64,000 bases of DNA, taken from assembly GCA_029237695.1 (NCBI GenBank), contig CM055278.1, positions 72,531,188 through 72,595,187 of the forward strand, in the 5' to 3' direction. Source of the DNA: Conchocele bisecta. Taxonomy: Eukaryota; Mollusca; Bivalvia; Lucinida; Thyasiridae. The notes under the pieces are model-generated. The model was not told where the DNA came from and did not search any database. It saw nothing but the letters and a program-made list of their open reading frames with translations. The position numbers and the translations under genes were made by a program. Below, piece after piece: positions 44,247 through 57,600 of this stretch; position 1 is the stretch's first letter, and the number at the start of each line of letters is the position of its first letter.

Positions 44247-44621
44247 CAAGGTGATCACGTGGTTACAACAACAACAACAATTACCAGTAGCGCCTCCGAT
44301 TCAAAGTACGTATTCCGTTATATTGTCCTTATTACATAACGGATTTTGATGAAATATGGTGCATCAAACGCGTCTAGTTAAGCTGCATTTGGTGTATACG
44401 GTACTTTGGCCCAAACTTCTGTCGTTTTTACGACACGGAAATCTATTCTTCGCAAAAACGACACAAGTATGTGCCGTAGTCCCAAGACCACCATATGCAG
44501 GTGACGAAGGCGCGCTTGCTGCGCCATATTTCATCAAAATCATATTAAGGAAAATATAAATGCACTTTCAACACTTTCAGACATTGTTGCTGCTGTGGTA
44601 ACCACTTGATCATGAACCTTG
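44247..44621. mobile_element. Foldback MITE, CAAGGTG...GATCACGTGG ends (copy 2)
   Basis: The same architecture as 27736-28092, more diverged (CAACAACAACAA, GCTGCATTTGGTGTATACGG, GCAAAAACGACACAAG). Confidence 0.8.
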
Positions 44622-44999
44622 TTTACAAACGGATGTCCCTATTGCAATCACTTATTTAACTAGAGATACACTACGGCCTGTGCTAATCTTACCAATATTT
44701 GCCAATGGTATGAATAGTGTTTTTAAAATCAAGCAGCTGGATTTGATTGTCAATAGATATGTAGCTACTGTGGACAACATTAACGCAGCCGGTTGTGTAT
44801 AGTTAGTACTTCTCCTATAAAATGGAATAGGAAAATATTTGTAATATTAAAACAAGCTAAAATGTTTTATAGTATAAACCAACGAAAACATCATTTTCTA
44901 ATCATAACCAAAGAAAATATCATTTTCTAATTAAAAGCAATGTCGAAACGATGCGTTGAAAGAAACTTGTGATAGATTTCCGTCACTATGATCAAATGG

Positions 45000-45408
45000 T
45001 ATACACATTTATTATATACCTACCCATGAAATACATAGTTATACGATGTAAATAAAAGTCATATGTTCTCATCGATGAAATAAACAACTTCGGTGAAAAT
45101 ACGACTACTTCCGCTATCTATATTCATAACGCGCACCTGAAAGAAAACAGCGCACATAGGCTGTAAATACACATTCATTACCGTAAACAGTCTAAAAAAA
45201 CTGCTAATTTCCATGCAGCGGTATATAATAAATAGAACATTCATATTTTTGCAACGAATATGACATACATGTATATGTTCATCTAGTGGTGTGAAATGTC
45301 CATATTTCACGATTGCCGTTAGGTTAGGCACTCGTGAAATATGGACATTTTACACCACTCGATGAACATATATGTCATATTCGTTGCAAAAATATGAATA
45401 TCCTCTAT
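45000..45408 (-). repeat. Foldback with extension, inverted copy of 50978-51440
   Basis: The palindrome at 45240-45405 has arms with GCAACGAATATGACAT, TGGTGTGAAATGTCCATATT and GTGCC/GGCAC. The extension 45000-45235 matches 51206-51440 in reverse, with CGATGAAATAAACAACTTCG, ATTCATAACGCGCACC and TATATACCTACCC in order. Confidence 0.85.
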
Positions 45409-46382
45409 ATAATTCAAATGTTATGTTTCATCCCTAAACATGTATATAAAGTTACAATTACAATGCCAATGTCAATACACCCTTACACCCTTCAATGTCT
45501 TCTTTATGCTTATGATTATACAACCAATGTACAAGTCGAGAACGCAAATATCGATACGTCATCAATACACACGAATCGATGACGTATGGAGGAATACCCA
45601 TTGGTCATGTGACTACTAACAGGCGTTTAACTAGTTGTCAGCCGGATATTTAAACGACCATAGCTTTTTCAGGCACAAAACTACATGTACAAATGAATCG
45701 TTGCTATGCATATTGTTCAACAGTATTCACAAATGTGCGTTATGAAGAGTTCTTTGTTTACATTCCACTTCGTGGAGAGTCACCTAAGATTTTTGCTAAT
45801 ACACACTGTATTAGATGAGTTTATGATAATAGTTTTGTCTCATATTGTAGACTTTTCTCTCAATAAAAATATAGCGAAGTATGAACGTCAACTCCCTGCA
45901 GATTAATAGTTTTCCGCGGTGCGCTCAAGCGTAGCGGAAAACTGTTGTCTTCAATACACGGAAGTGTAGCACGTGCAGCGAGCAGGACTGGTTGTTGTCA
46001 CGTGGTGCGCGAGCTGTAAGGCGTGTATCGTCATTCTTGCGATAGCAGTAACTGCATAAACAGACATTTTTCTCATATGAGTGATATGATTAGATATGTA
46101 AATATAATGCATGTTATTGTACATGTACAGATGTGTGGGTCCCGTGCTTCTATAGTGGATTAAGAGGTTTGTCTCTAGTTTTACCGCAATGACCACTGTA
46201 GGTTGCGTACTGTCCATCTCGACTCGTGCAGTAAATATCGGAACCAGCAGATATACGTATGTGTTTGTGTTTCATTTCGGGCCAACTGGAGTATAGTTAA
46301 GATCATTGCTATATTTTAGTGCGCGAAATATAAACGTTATAACTCCGTCATTTTTTACCGTTGACTGTGGTGTAGCGATATT
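45409..46382. other. No supported gene; short hairpins
   Basis: ATCGATACGTCATC/GATGACGTAT near 45552-45587 and AGTTTTCCGC/GCGGAAAACT near 45909-45944 are hairpins. ORFs are short and domain-free. Confidence 0.4.
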
Positions 46383-46880
46383 ACGGAGCCCCACAGTGGA
46401 CGTAGAATTATTTTTTTTATTAATTCGTTCACGTGAAATAACAATTCGTTCCCACGAACACGAAATAACAATTCGTTCCCACGAAATAACAATTTGTTGC
46501 CTCAATTTAACAATTCGTTCCCACGAAATAACAATTCGTTCCCACGGGAACGAATTGTTAATTCGTTGGGAACGAATTTAACAATTCGTTGGGAACGAAT
46601 TTAACAATTCGTTTCCACGAAATAACAATTCGTTCCCACACAGGAACGAATTATCAATTCGTTGGGAACGAATTGCTATATCGTGGGAACGAATTGTTAA
46701 TTAGAGGGAACGAATTATTAAATTGAGGAAACAAATTATTCGTGGGAACGAATTGTTAATTCGAGGGAACGAATTGTTATATCGTGGGAATGAATTGTTA
46801 ATTTGTGGGAACGAATTATTAAATTGAGGGAACGAATTGTTATTTCGTGTGAAAAATCCATGTCGCCTGCGGGGCTCCGT
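46383..46880. mobile_element. 0.5-kb relative of the 6.4-kb element: ACGGA TIRs plus word array
   Basis: The left end ACGGAGCCCCACAGTGGAC (46383) and the inverted right end GTCGCCTGCGGGGCTCCGT (to 46880). Flanks GCGATATT and ACGATATA agree at 6 of 8 positions, consistent with an aged 8-bp target duplication. The 22-bp termini share ACGGA at the outside and, at the right end, GACATG at the inside with the 6.4-kb element. The interior is almost entirely words such as AATTCGTTCCCACGAAAT, first in one orientation and then the other around 46550-46560. Confidence 0.82.
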
Positions 46881-47139
46881 ACGATATAGTGCAATTATTG
46901 CCTATAAAGCGGAAAACTTGCAACCAGGGAAGAGCAAGCGTTGTACTTGCATGTTACCTGCCTGTCCTAAGGTTACCTGTGCGTTATCGATTGATGTTCC
47001 GCCGCTACAACTCATCGCTAAATATAGATGTATCGTGACTCATTTTAAGTAGTTGATACTTAGCGCTCTATATAGAAAACAAGTACGTTGTGAGCGTCCT
47101 CTGGCTGTCAATTGAGAAGACATGCACGTATTATGATCG

Positions 47140-47318
47140 AATTGCCATATTGCCATCCCGCATGGCACTTGGATTTTTTATTAATTCCTTCCCACGAAAT
47201 AACAATTCGTTCCCTCAACTTAACAATTCGTTCCCTCGAATTATCAATTCGTTCCCACGATATAACAATTCGTTCCCACCAATTAACAATTCGTTCCCTC
47301 AATTTAATAATTATCATA
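47140..47318. mobile_element. Truncated word-array element
   Basis: CCCGCATGGCACTTGGATTT followed by TTATTAATTCCTTCCC resembles the left side of 46383-46880. It continues with seven CGTTCCC(A/T)CGA-type words in one orientation, then stops. No right TIR is visible. Confidence 0.7.
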
Positions 47319-47639
47319 TTAAATCAGCACAAGTGATAGGCTATATGCATTGCAAAAGCACATCATCATGTATTGAAGATGCAACATGAGTTTTGTAGAG
47401 GTTTCATTTACATATTCATGACACATGTGTAGTATGTGTTTTAATACACTGTGTTATTACACTGCGAAAACACATTTGAAACAAATAAACGTTTTACATA
47501 TACATTTACATGCATATTTAAATATGAGAGTGATTGACAGTATTCAGCGACAGGCCACGATACCTGATAAATGTTTTACATGTGGCTGTGACTGGGTAAT
47601 TTGGGTTTATGGGATTTGTGGCCAGTGTAGCTCTTGATC

Positions 47640-48389
47640 AAATATCACACCGAGTTTCCCGTTGCCTGAATTGCTTGTTGGAATCATGACGTGTGTTTCA
47701 TTGATGAAATGGCGAACAGTGTAGATTCAGATCAGACTGTGCGGATGCACAATCTGATCTGAAACTACACTGGTCGCAAATGGCAAATCGACCAATTTCC
47801 CCCAGTAACAACCACAAATCATAAATCCCTGTTTCAACGGTAAACCGTATCTGTATATCGACCCGAATGCGTCACTGTATATGCCGTATCTGTAAGCATT
47901 TTACAGGTGATACGGCTTCTGTCCATGTGGTGTCTACACACTATGATATAATTATGACACATAGGCTGGAAACATGATTATGTTTGTAAGGCGGGGCAGA
48001 TGACATAACAAGGTGAAACAGTGCCTTTGTTGTGTAACACGGACGTTTATTGTTTGCACAGTGCATTGTGCCCTACCGGTGTGACCTATTTAATGTATTA
48101 CCGTTTTAGTCACCTGGATACTTGGGACGAGATGTACAAATAACCCCATTGGTTGAAAACATAATTTTATGTATAACACTTAAGTTTTTATTATATGTTA
48201 TAAACTTATCGCAATGTGCATACGCAATACGTGTTTGGATGTCGGTGTTTAAAGACGTCAAAGACTGAGGACGGAGCGAGTTGATGGAATAAATGGATAG
48301 TTACTCAAAGTAAGTTGTCATCTTCGTACAATGAATTGTCACTCGTGTCGCTTTGTCGATGCTAATTGTGAAAATCAGAGTATTTTCCA
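47640..48389. other. No supported gene; one foldback
   Basis: A foldback at 47710-47785 pairs CAGTGTAGATTCAGATCAGA with its inverse TCTGATCTGAAACTACACTG. CGTATCTGTA repeats near 47850-47920. No coding evidence. Confidence 0.45.
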
Positions 48390-48577
48390 GTGAAACGAGT
48401 AAATTTCAATTGATGGATTTACATTTATTGAGCATCGGCTGCATGTGCAGCCTATGCTCAATAAATGTAAATCCAATAATTGTTTACAAGAAACCATTGT
48501 TAATGTGAAATTTGCAGACTATCATAATTTTGCACTTACGAACATTTTAGTCGTACGAAGTTTAGTGAAACTGGCCC
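48390..48577. mobile_element. Foldback element, GTTTCACTAAACTTCG family (copy 2, left-truncated)
   Basis: A perfect inner palindrome, GGATTTACATTTATTGAGCA and its inverse, lies around TGCATGTGCA. The right end is CGAAGTTTAGTGAAACTGGC. Confidence 0.65.
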
Positions 48578-49317
48578 CAGGTTCCTAGCACTCAGTGTAG
48601 ATTCTATTAATACGGAACGCCAAATCTACATGAACTAGAATAAGTAATGCTAGCTCTAAATATGTAATACTAATATGTAATGCTAGCTATACTTATTTAG
48701 AGCTAGCATTAATTAAATTCAGTTCATGTAGATTTGGTGTTCCATACATTAGGCTGCAATATTGGCATAGACGATGAGGAACTAGACCGCCCAAAATTTC
48801 CATCAGCCCCATTTCTCCTGTGACACACACACGTGTGACGATGAAAGGTGAAAGGACGTCCACAGTATAATCATATGCTGAATAGTTTTGTTATTTTCAA
48901 TATCTGAGAAAAACATGTTTTGACAGTGACCTTGCAAACTACATTTCGTTTTGTTAAGACTGTATTACCATTCGTTGCACACGTATCAGATAACAGCCTA
49001 TCCTATGTCCCCGCCTTTTAAGTGAATTGTGTCTCGATACGCTGTCTGAGAAACGCCATACAATTCTAGTGTTTCGCTTTATGCACAGTAAGGTAAACAT
49101 ATCAAGCAAATGCACCGATTTATTTGATCAAATTACAATGCAGTTCTATCATATTAAGGACTGTGATAAACAGGGGCGACACTTTGATAATGGGTTTCCG
49201 CCTATCGTTTGCTCATCGTTTTGACATCGTTGTCGTTGATCATAATTAGAAAACGATATTTCCGTCACGTTTAATCAACGGAAACACCATTGAATAATTA
49301 AAAACAACGAAAACGAT
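48578..49317. other. Foldback fragment, no supported gene
   Basis: GTGTAGATTC...CCAAATCTACATGAACT pairs with AGTTCATGTAGATTTGG (48580-48760), and GCTAGCTCTAAAT/ATTTAGAGCTAGC lies inside it. The rest is AT-rich. Confidence 0.45.
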
Positions 49318-49387
49318 TGGAAAAGTCGCGGGAATACTGGACGAGGCATTCCGGCCTTCGTCCAGTATTCCCGCGACTTTTCCAAGT
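49318..49387. mobile_element. Palindromic MITE core, GGAAAAGTCGCGGGAATACT (copy 1, core only)
   Basis: A near-perfect hairpin with ACTGGACGAGGC/GCCTTCGTCCAGT at its tip. Larger copies lie at 56612-57000 and 63551-63905. Confidence 0.85.
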
Positions 49388-50394
49388 TTGCCATAACGAT
49401 GCGTTTAAAGAAACGACGTGTGTTTACATTGTTGAAAGCCATGTATTTAAACGAAAATATCGTTATCACGTACGAGGCAATCAAAGTATAACGTTTATAA
49501 GCATATCGTTGTACAAAACAATCGTTTTCACAGCGTTTTCAAGTCGTTTTCGTGTGTTTTGTATGGGAACCTTCATAAATGTTCACACATGTTTTATTTT
49601 TGTTAACCAAACTCATTGTTTTTAATTACTAGTATTCAGGCGACTTATTTATGTGTAAAGTTGGTAGCAGAAAAAGACACAATAATACATGTACACTTTT
49701 ATATATTGTTTTAATACTATGGTTAATCATTTTCTGCGCATATCGAATACCAAGTTAAAACAAATGTTTATGCGCTGCATACATGTACAAAATAAAAATA
49801 CAAGCTGTTATTTTGCTGAGTTTCGGTGACTCATCACGGTGAAAGATGAGATATTAAGCACATTAGTTTACATAAACAGCGTAGATACAGACCAGCCTAC
49901 GCACGCATATATTGTCTATACCGACGCTGTGTGCATCAATCCCGATATTGTCACACATTTACATACACTTAAAATATGTGCATTTATATACACACGTCAG
50001 TTAACCATTCAACTCTGCAGTCCATACAGCCAACAATTGCAAACAGTGTAGATCCGAACGAGCCGTCTCGTTAGGATCTGTAGTGTTTGTCATCTTTGTT
50101 ACGACTTTTAAATAATACAGTAACTATTCTTTTGCAACAGCACTGGTTCATTAAAGTACGAATCTTTCGGACTAGATACAGAAAATAATGTACCTGATAT
50201 GTTTTGGTGTAAACGTTTTTGCGCGACAGTAATAAAGGACAGGTTAACGAGTTGTGTAAGGGATTGTCCCCAAATATTGTATTATACGTAATGTGCATTA
50301 CTTAATGTGCATGTCTGTGCAATGTCACGTATATTTGGTTCAAATTCATGAGCGTCGCTGCTTTATAGCAATAATCATTGCTGGAAGAGCAAGG
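49388..50394. other. No supported gene
   Basis: AT-rich. 49850-49920 and 50050-50090 carry GTAGATAC/CAGACCAGCCTACGC and TAGATCC-type fragments of common foldbacks. No coding evidence. Confidence 0.4.
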
Positions 50395-50690
50395 GCATCG
50401 TTTTCACTAAGCTAATCCCCTCGCTGACAGCCTTGATAGTAATAATAAAACAAACTTAACACGTTTGCCTTACAGCCAATGTGAACATAAATAACATAAT
50501 GATGTTGACAATAATGCACCATCGCTAGACACACATTGAGGCCAAATATCATCAAAATCGTTGAAGTGGTTGTTGATAAGTTATTGAACAATGAAAGCTG
50601 TTACTAACACACACACGTACATACGTACGTACGTACATGGACTAACTATATATCCCACCTTGACTATGAGAGAAGGGATACTAAAGGGAC
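50395..50690. mobile_element. MITE-like repeat with TAATCCCCTCGC end (copy 2)
   Basis: Collinear with 19915-20216 in direct orientation. The left end TAATCCCCTCGCTGACAGCC is kept; the right end (AGAGAAGGGATACTA) has decayed. Confidence 0.65.
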
Positions 50691-50977
50691 AACCGTCATG
50701 TATTCATTGTCAAAATGGTGAATAGTACAAACATGTAAAGAATACATGTACAGTTTGTTATCGGCCCGCGTGTATTCAGTCAATATGAATATATGTATAG
50801 TGATAAATAAAGCATAGCATGAGCTATTTATATATGCGTTTCCATGGCAAGACATTTTAAGTTAGCAAAATCGATTCTTCTTCATGAGATACAATATGAA
50901 ATATATGATTCCTGGTAAATCTAGTCTTACGAATTGAATGACCATTTGCATGCTGCTATACATTCATTAGAATATAA

Positions 50978-51440
50978 AGGATATTCATATTTGTGCAACG
51001 AATATGACATATATGTTCATCTTGTGGTGTGGAATGTCCATATTTCACGAGTGCCATTGTGCAACGAATATGACATATATGTTCATCGAGTGGTGTGAAA
51101 TGTCCATATTTCACGAGTGCCGTTAGGCACTCGTGAAATATGGACATTCCACACCACAAGATGAACATATATGTCATATTCGTTGCAAAAATATGAATAT
51201 TCTATTTATTATATACCGCTCTATGGAAATTAGCAGTTTTTTAGACTGTATACGGAAATGAATGTGTATTTGCAGCCTATTTGCAGTCCGGCACTGCAGG
51301 TGCGCGTTATGAATATAGATAGCGGAGGTAGTCGTATTTTCACCGGAAGTTGTTTATTTCATCGATGAGAACACATGACTTTTATTTACATCGTATAAGT
51401 ATGTATGTCATGGGTAGGTATATAATAAACAAGTATACCT
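50978..51440 (+). repeat. Foldback with extension reaching the seven-exon gene
   Basis: The palindrome at 50981-51203 has one arm duplicated in tandem. The extension 51206-51440 contains ACCGGAAGTTG (51341), an ETS-type core. It is the inverted counterpart of 45000-45235 and ends about 50 bases upstream of the start codon of the gene at 51491. Confidence 0.8.
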
Positions 51441-51490
51441 GTAAATGTTGTAGACCAACAAAACAACAAGAACAACAGTACCCGGGAAGG

Positions 51491-51604
51491 ATGAGCGGGA
51501 TTGAGATAGAACAAAACCAGTCGTCCATTTCCTCTATTCGGTCCACCGTGTCAAACGCCTCCTCTGGATTCGTCATTGTGAGCCCGATTAGACCAAGCGC
51601 CAGG
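51491..51604 (+). CDS. Exon 1 (38 codons)
   Basis: From ATG to AGG, then GTGAGT. Ser/Ile-rich, beginning MSGIEIEQNQ. The frame stays open upstream into the 50978-51440 repeat, so the start rests on the ATG context and the repeat boundary. Confidence 0.68.
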
Positions 51605-54600
51605 GTGAGTATATAATCTATTACATTTTCTCGCAGATTTGTTTTGATAATTAAACATAGTAAATCTGAGAAATATTTAATTTCTCCTGGAGTTTTCAAA
51701 ATACATTGTAATATAAAAATAATAATCCGCCAAATATGGATTTTATTGTCAAAATACAATTTTACTATGTGACTTTAACCCTTACACCTTAATTGTGTTG
51801 TCGTCTGCTGTTTATTTTCTATATTCCATTTTTATCAACAAAATCATGCTTTGACAGCACTTTAGAATAATTTACAACATGCTTTGACAGCACTTTAGAA
51901 TCATTTCCATTGGACATGATTCTGAAGTGCTGTCAAACCATGTTTGTATTGAGAAATAGGGCAAGATATAAAAGCAACAGCAGACGACAATTGTTGTGTG
52001 TAGCGGTCTAAGGGTTCACATGGGCTGAAACGGAGGACGAGGGTGACTACATGTACCAGATGTGAACAATGAAATCCAAACCCGTTAGCTCGGCATTGTT
52101 CTAACTAAGAAATCAATGGTTGAAGTTTAAAAATCGGTCCTTAAATAGTATCTGTATTTATATCAGATCTATGGTTAGCCCCCATGTTAAATTATATAGG
52201 AACAAATACTAGGCAAAACCATGCTTCTGCAAATTCTTGAATTTATAGCAAAAACACGTGAAATTCAAAACATTAATAAGTATGCTATTTATAAATAGAA
52301 ATACTTAATTAATCCCTCGGTGATGTAAAATAGCCACAGGGACACTATATTTAATCATGCTAATCTGAATATATGATAATTACATTATTTCATGTCATAG
52401 TAAAGTTTGTTATAATAGGTATATCAAGGTGTATGATCACGTGGTACTAACAACAACAACAAGTACTGATTCAAAGTACGTATTCTTTTATACGTGTATA
52501 GTGTCCTTGTTTAGTAACGGATTTTGATGTAATATGGCGCATCAAATGCGTCTTGTTAAGCTGCATTTGGTGGTCTCTTTATTTTCGCGCAAACTTCTGT
52601 CGTTTTTGGAGACACGGAAATCGATTATTCGCAAAAACGACATAGGTCTGTGCTAAACTCCATAGACCACCAAATGCAACTCATGAAGACGCGTTTGCTG
52701 CGCCATATTTCATCAAAATCCGTTGAATATTAAGGAAAATATCAAATAATACTTACTTTGGAATGGGCGACGACGTTGTTGTTGTTGTAACCACGTGATC
52801 ATGCACCTTGTATATGGTAAACTATGAATCAGCGTAGTAAATATATTTCCAACTTGTTTTACAGAAAGGGTTACCTCAATACACACCGCCGGAGCCGCCT
52901 CCTGACTATGACGCAGACGTAGACGTTAGTTCCACATTACTCGTTGTAAGTTTCACGTTATGTTATTGCACACACCGTGTACATATATAATATAGCCAGT
53001 GTATTAGATCACATGATCTATTGTTTACACTGGAGCAATGGCAGCGCCCATAAGGTATCCGGTAAATGTTGTCTTTCATCAATACGACTGCTTCATTACT
53101 TCTGAAGTTAGTCTGAACATTCTGCAGACAAATTTGAATCGGACGAAATCGAACATTGTTTAAACTTGATTGGAATCAAATTTCTATGCACAATGTTCCG
53201 ACTAACTACATAGGTAATGCTGCTAATGTTTGTATGGGCGAACTCGTAGTGTTAACGAGTACACCATGGTCATCATTAAAAGAAAAAATGCAGTCGTATT
53301 GATGAAAAATAAGATTTACCTGAGACCTCATGGGCGCCGCCATTTGTTTGTTTGTTTGTTTGTTTGTTGGGGTTTAGCGGCCTATCAACAGCTAATGTCA
53401 TTTAAGGCCGGGTCAGTGGGTTTAGTACTAAATCCCATATAGTACATGTACAAGTACATGTACATGCTCAAGTACATGTACAAATGGGGGGGAAATCCCA
53501 AAATCAGAACTGAATATTTTCAGTAAAAGAACTATATATTCAGCCCTGAAATCTGAATCTGATCCTGATCTGATGTCAGGTCCTCGCAATACCAGAACCA
53601 CTTGGCCCCCTCCCAAAAGCAGTAGGATGAGTAATAATCTTACTACTTTTATAATGGGCAATAACCCAATTCAACTCCCAGGTAATAAAAAGAGCCAACG
53701 ATGAAAACGTACCTGAGGACCAAACCTGGCAAATCGTGATTCCTATAAGGAGGAACCCCACCGTTAATTTACACCATCGCGTTCACACGACCAACCACCC
53801 ACGACCCCCACGCCGCCATTATTGAAGACCACGTGACCCGATACCCTGATGCCCACAGTGTGTAGACAATATAAGAAATATCCCACGAGTGTGTATATTT
53901 TGCACGTTAGTAAAGGAGGCTTGCCGAGTTTGTAAACGCGATCAAATATACACACGAATGGCAATGTAATATGTCATTCATTTTAACTTTTCCAAACACT
54001 ATGCATATATTTACTCTATACCATATTTAAAACCATTTGCATACGGGGTTACTTTCTTGGCTAATGCTCATGTCGCCAAGGATTGATTGCCGCCAGCAGA
54101 AAAGCACAGTACGCGACTACATGACAATGGTTTACACCTTGAAACATATTTAACTTATTTGTTCTCATTTATATCTGATATGTGACGTCTGGTTTATTAA
54201 GTGACGCAAAAAAAGTATACATACGAGTGGGATAAATTTTATTTATCCCGTCAACTCAGTGCGTATGTGCCGTGAAACACGGTGCCGTGAAACATTTTTG
54301 ATATCCTGTCAATACGATTTGGAGATGCGGCTGGGCTTATTTTTTTGCATTTTAAAACTATATTCATGTATTTGTAATGTTGACGGCATAACTAGAATAG
54401 TAGGTTAGTGCCGTGAATGGGAAAATTATCTGGCGCGGCACGGAAACGGGATGTGCTCGGCAGAGTCCTCGCCCATCCCGTTTCCTGAGCCTTGCCAGAT
54501 AATTTTCCCATTCACGGCACTAACCTATTCTCTATATATTTTACACACTATGGGTATATTCTATAGTGATTTCAATCATACTACCCATTGTAAGCCGAAC

Positions 54601-57600
54601 CACGCTGCATGTGTATGCAACCAGAACAGCATCGGTATATGATAATGTCCTTTTGCAATAAATAGGCTGTGATATGTGTGTGCTGATATTAGTTGAATGT
54701 ATTAAACGAGCCTACGTATTTCATTTCATTAGAACCGTGAAATCATTAAAAAAAATGACAATTATCACACTATTAAAGCGAAATAAATGTTATAATATAT
54801 AATTGGGCCGCGCTCTGTGAAAACCAGCCTTAATGACAACGTCATGAAAGCTTGAAAATGACGTCGCAAAGTTACGCTTAAATTTACCAATGTCACGTCG
54901 GATTTTGACACTTGGAATTGTTGCGTCATATGTTGTCCTATTTATAGCCGTACGCTTTACGGCTCACTAATATTTTAATGTTGGATATGCGTATTTTTTT
55001 CTTCGGTTTCCTTCAAGGAAATACGTAGTAATTTTGTCGATTATTTGTATACAAATGGGTATATTGCATTTATGATTTTTATAATATATTATATGGGCGA
55101 CTTGTAAAATGACATTTGAAACTAAATAATCATACGACCGGTATTTTTAGATAACACATAACAAAATCAGTATTTTGTAATCATAATGCTAATATTTCTT
55201 TTAAACTTTATTTATATATTTATATAACAATTACAACAAACAAATGCGAGAACAATTGTAGTCGGCGTAGATGGAGGCGTCTGCATGTTTCTTAATTTGG
55301 GTGCGTTGAAACCGGAATACTCAAAGTAAACAAACTTATCCTGTCTGGCGACCACCATCAGATATACAAATGTACATGTACTTACAACTTGAAGATCGAA
55401 CAATCGAATCATTTTGATGATTAACGCTAACTTTCATTTGAACGTGACAAGCCTTAATACAATATCGATTTTCGAAATACAATGTATGTAGACACACTCG
55501 GGTAAATCTACATTCATGTATTCATGACTTAATTATGTGTGACGTAGATCTACATATTACATGATCATATTTATGAAAGGTTTTGGTTTACATATTTCGT
55601 TCTATGGAAAACGATTTAATTCGTATTAGCAATACTTCCTGCACTGTTTGTCGCAAATTTAAAACTCACGGGGAAATGTACATGCGCAGTATAAGGTATC
55701 AACTTAGGCTTAAAATGTGTTTACTGATGGGGGGCGGTTAGTACCGACGGCCGGTCAGACCCGGCCCCACTCTACGTGAAAGTGTGCCCGCAACCGTTAC
55801 TTTTATTAAAGCAAATGTAAACAGTTGGCTCATTAACTGTGACACGTATTCTGGATAAAATTAGCCACGGATAGAACTGGGCCTAGGTCTTAATTAATTT
55901 GATTTACTGGTTCACCGTCAACGGTTCACCGTTCACCGAAAATCAACATAAAATACAATTTGGAAATTGTCAGAAAAATAATCGTATCACAGATAAAAAA
56001 TATGGTAGTGCTAATTACGCGGCTCCTGGCATATCGCATCATGTTGAAACTTGGCCAAACATGTTTTATTATTTAGTAATTGTATATTTAACATTGATAG
56101 TGGTGCGTTTGGTTTGTTCACTACATGTACATATCATAGTTTTATTCTGTTCAATGTTTGATAGTATACGTACTAACAATTGTAAATACATTTAGTGCAA
56201 CTTATCAGCAAATACAGTTTACAGAAAGCACAGTAAATGAATCTATGAACACGCATTTCTACTGTATGCTGTTGTTTTGCATTGTGCAAACGTCAGCGTT
56301 TCAATAACGTCATTTTCTCGATGACGTTACTTTTTTTTCCTTGTGTGATTCGCATGGTGCTAAAAAAAGTGAGATAAAACAAAAACTATGAAACATATTT
56401 GCATTTTCTTTTCACCATATTGTTTTTGAAAGGTGTCCGCATCAAAAGATGTAAAAAAGTGCAAATGGAAAATGTTGTCATTAAGGCTGGTTTTCACAGA
56501 GCGCTGCCCATATATATTACACAAGCTCGTAATCATGCTCTACAACTGCACTCAGTGCATCGCCCATCTTATGTGTTTTCTGAAGATGTCTCATGTATAT
56601 GTTTACGCTAGTATAATTCCAGCACAAACCTATTTACACAATTCCCTAACATTCGATTGGCCCGTAGCAAGTCTCCACAATTTATATCCCAGTAAACCCC
56701 AACGCGGGCAACGCGGGCAACACGGGCAACGCGAACTACTTTATACAGGTGCGCTGTCAGTGCTGTCAATGTAAACAAATTGGCTGCCGTCTGTCAAAAT
56801 AAACACATTTTCTTGATGAATTTATTTCAAATGCTGGAATTATAAGGAATGAATGGCCTTTTTGTGGAATTTATCGGGGACATAAACTTGGAAAAGTCGT
56901 GGGAATACTGGACGAGGCCTTCCGGCCTTCGTGCAGTATTCCCGCGACTTTTCCAAGTTTATACCCCGATAAATTCCACAAAAAGGCCATTCATTCCTAT
57001 AGTATCCAAATGTATAATGTAATAATTACGACGATTGCGAACAGACGGGAACACATTTCATATAAATGCTTTCGTTGGCACATATGGATACGTGAGGTGG
57101 TACATGTACTTCACTCATTGTAAAATAACACTTGGAACATGAAAATGAATTTCCTATGATATTATAAGAATAGCATTCAGCAATATTAACACCTCAGGTT
57201 ACTGAATGCTATTCTTATAATTATGCTAGAATAGACTACCTTGGGATTTTACAGTCACGTGTGTAACATACTACATGTAACACTTTTTCAAACCCACACT
57301 TGCGCCCTGCATAATTATATTATAGGATACTTGCCATGAGAAAGATAAGTTGGACAGCAGCACTGATACCACCCGACCACTGCTGGAAGAGACAGTTTCT
57401 ACGACAATAACGGAGGTACGCCAGTCCAACATCCACGGCGGCTTAAACACGTCACACTCGCCTCCTATTATAACCAGCCTTTAACATACTTTTTTTTCCT
57501 AAACACAAATACATACACATATACAAATACATATATGCATACAACATGAATACACATGCATATACAATGCAAAATGCAATTGTGCATNNNNNNNNNNNNN

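Noticed and set aside
45706..45906. 66-codon ORF at 45.7 kb
   Set aside because: No motif, no splice context, and base composition like its surroundings.
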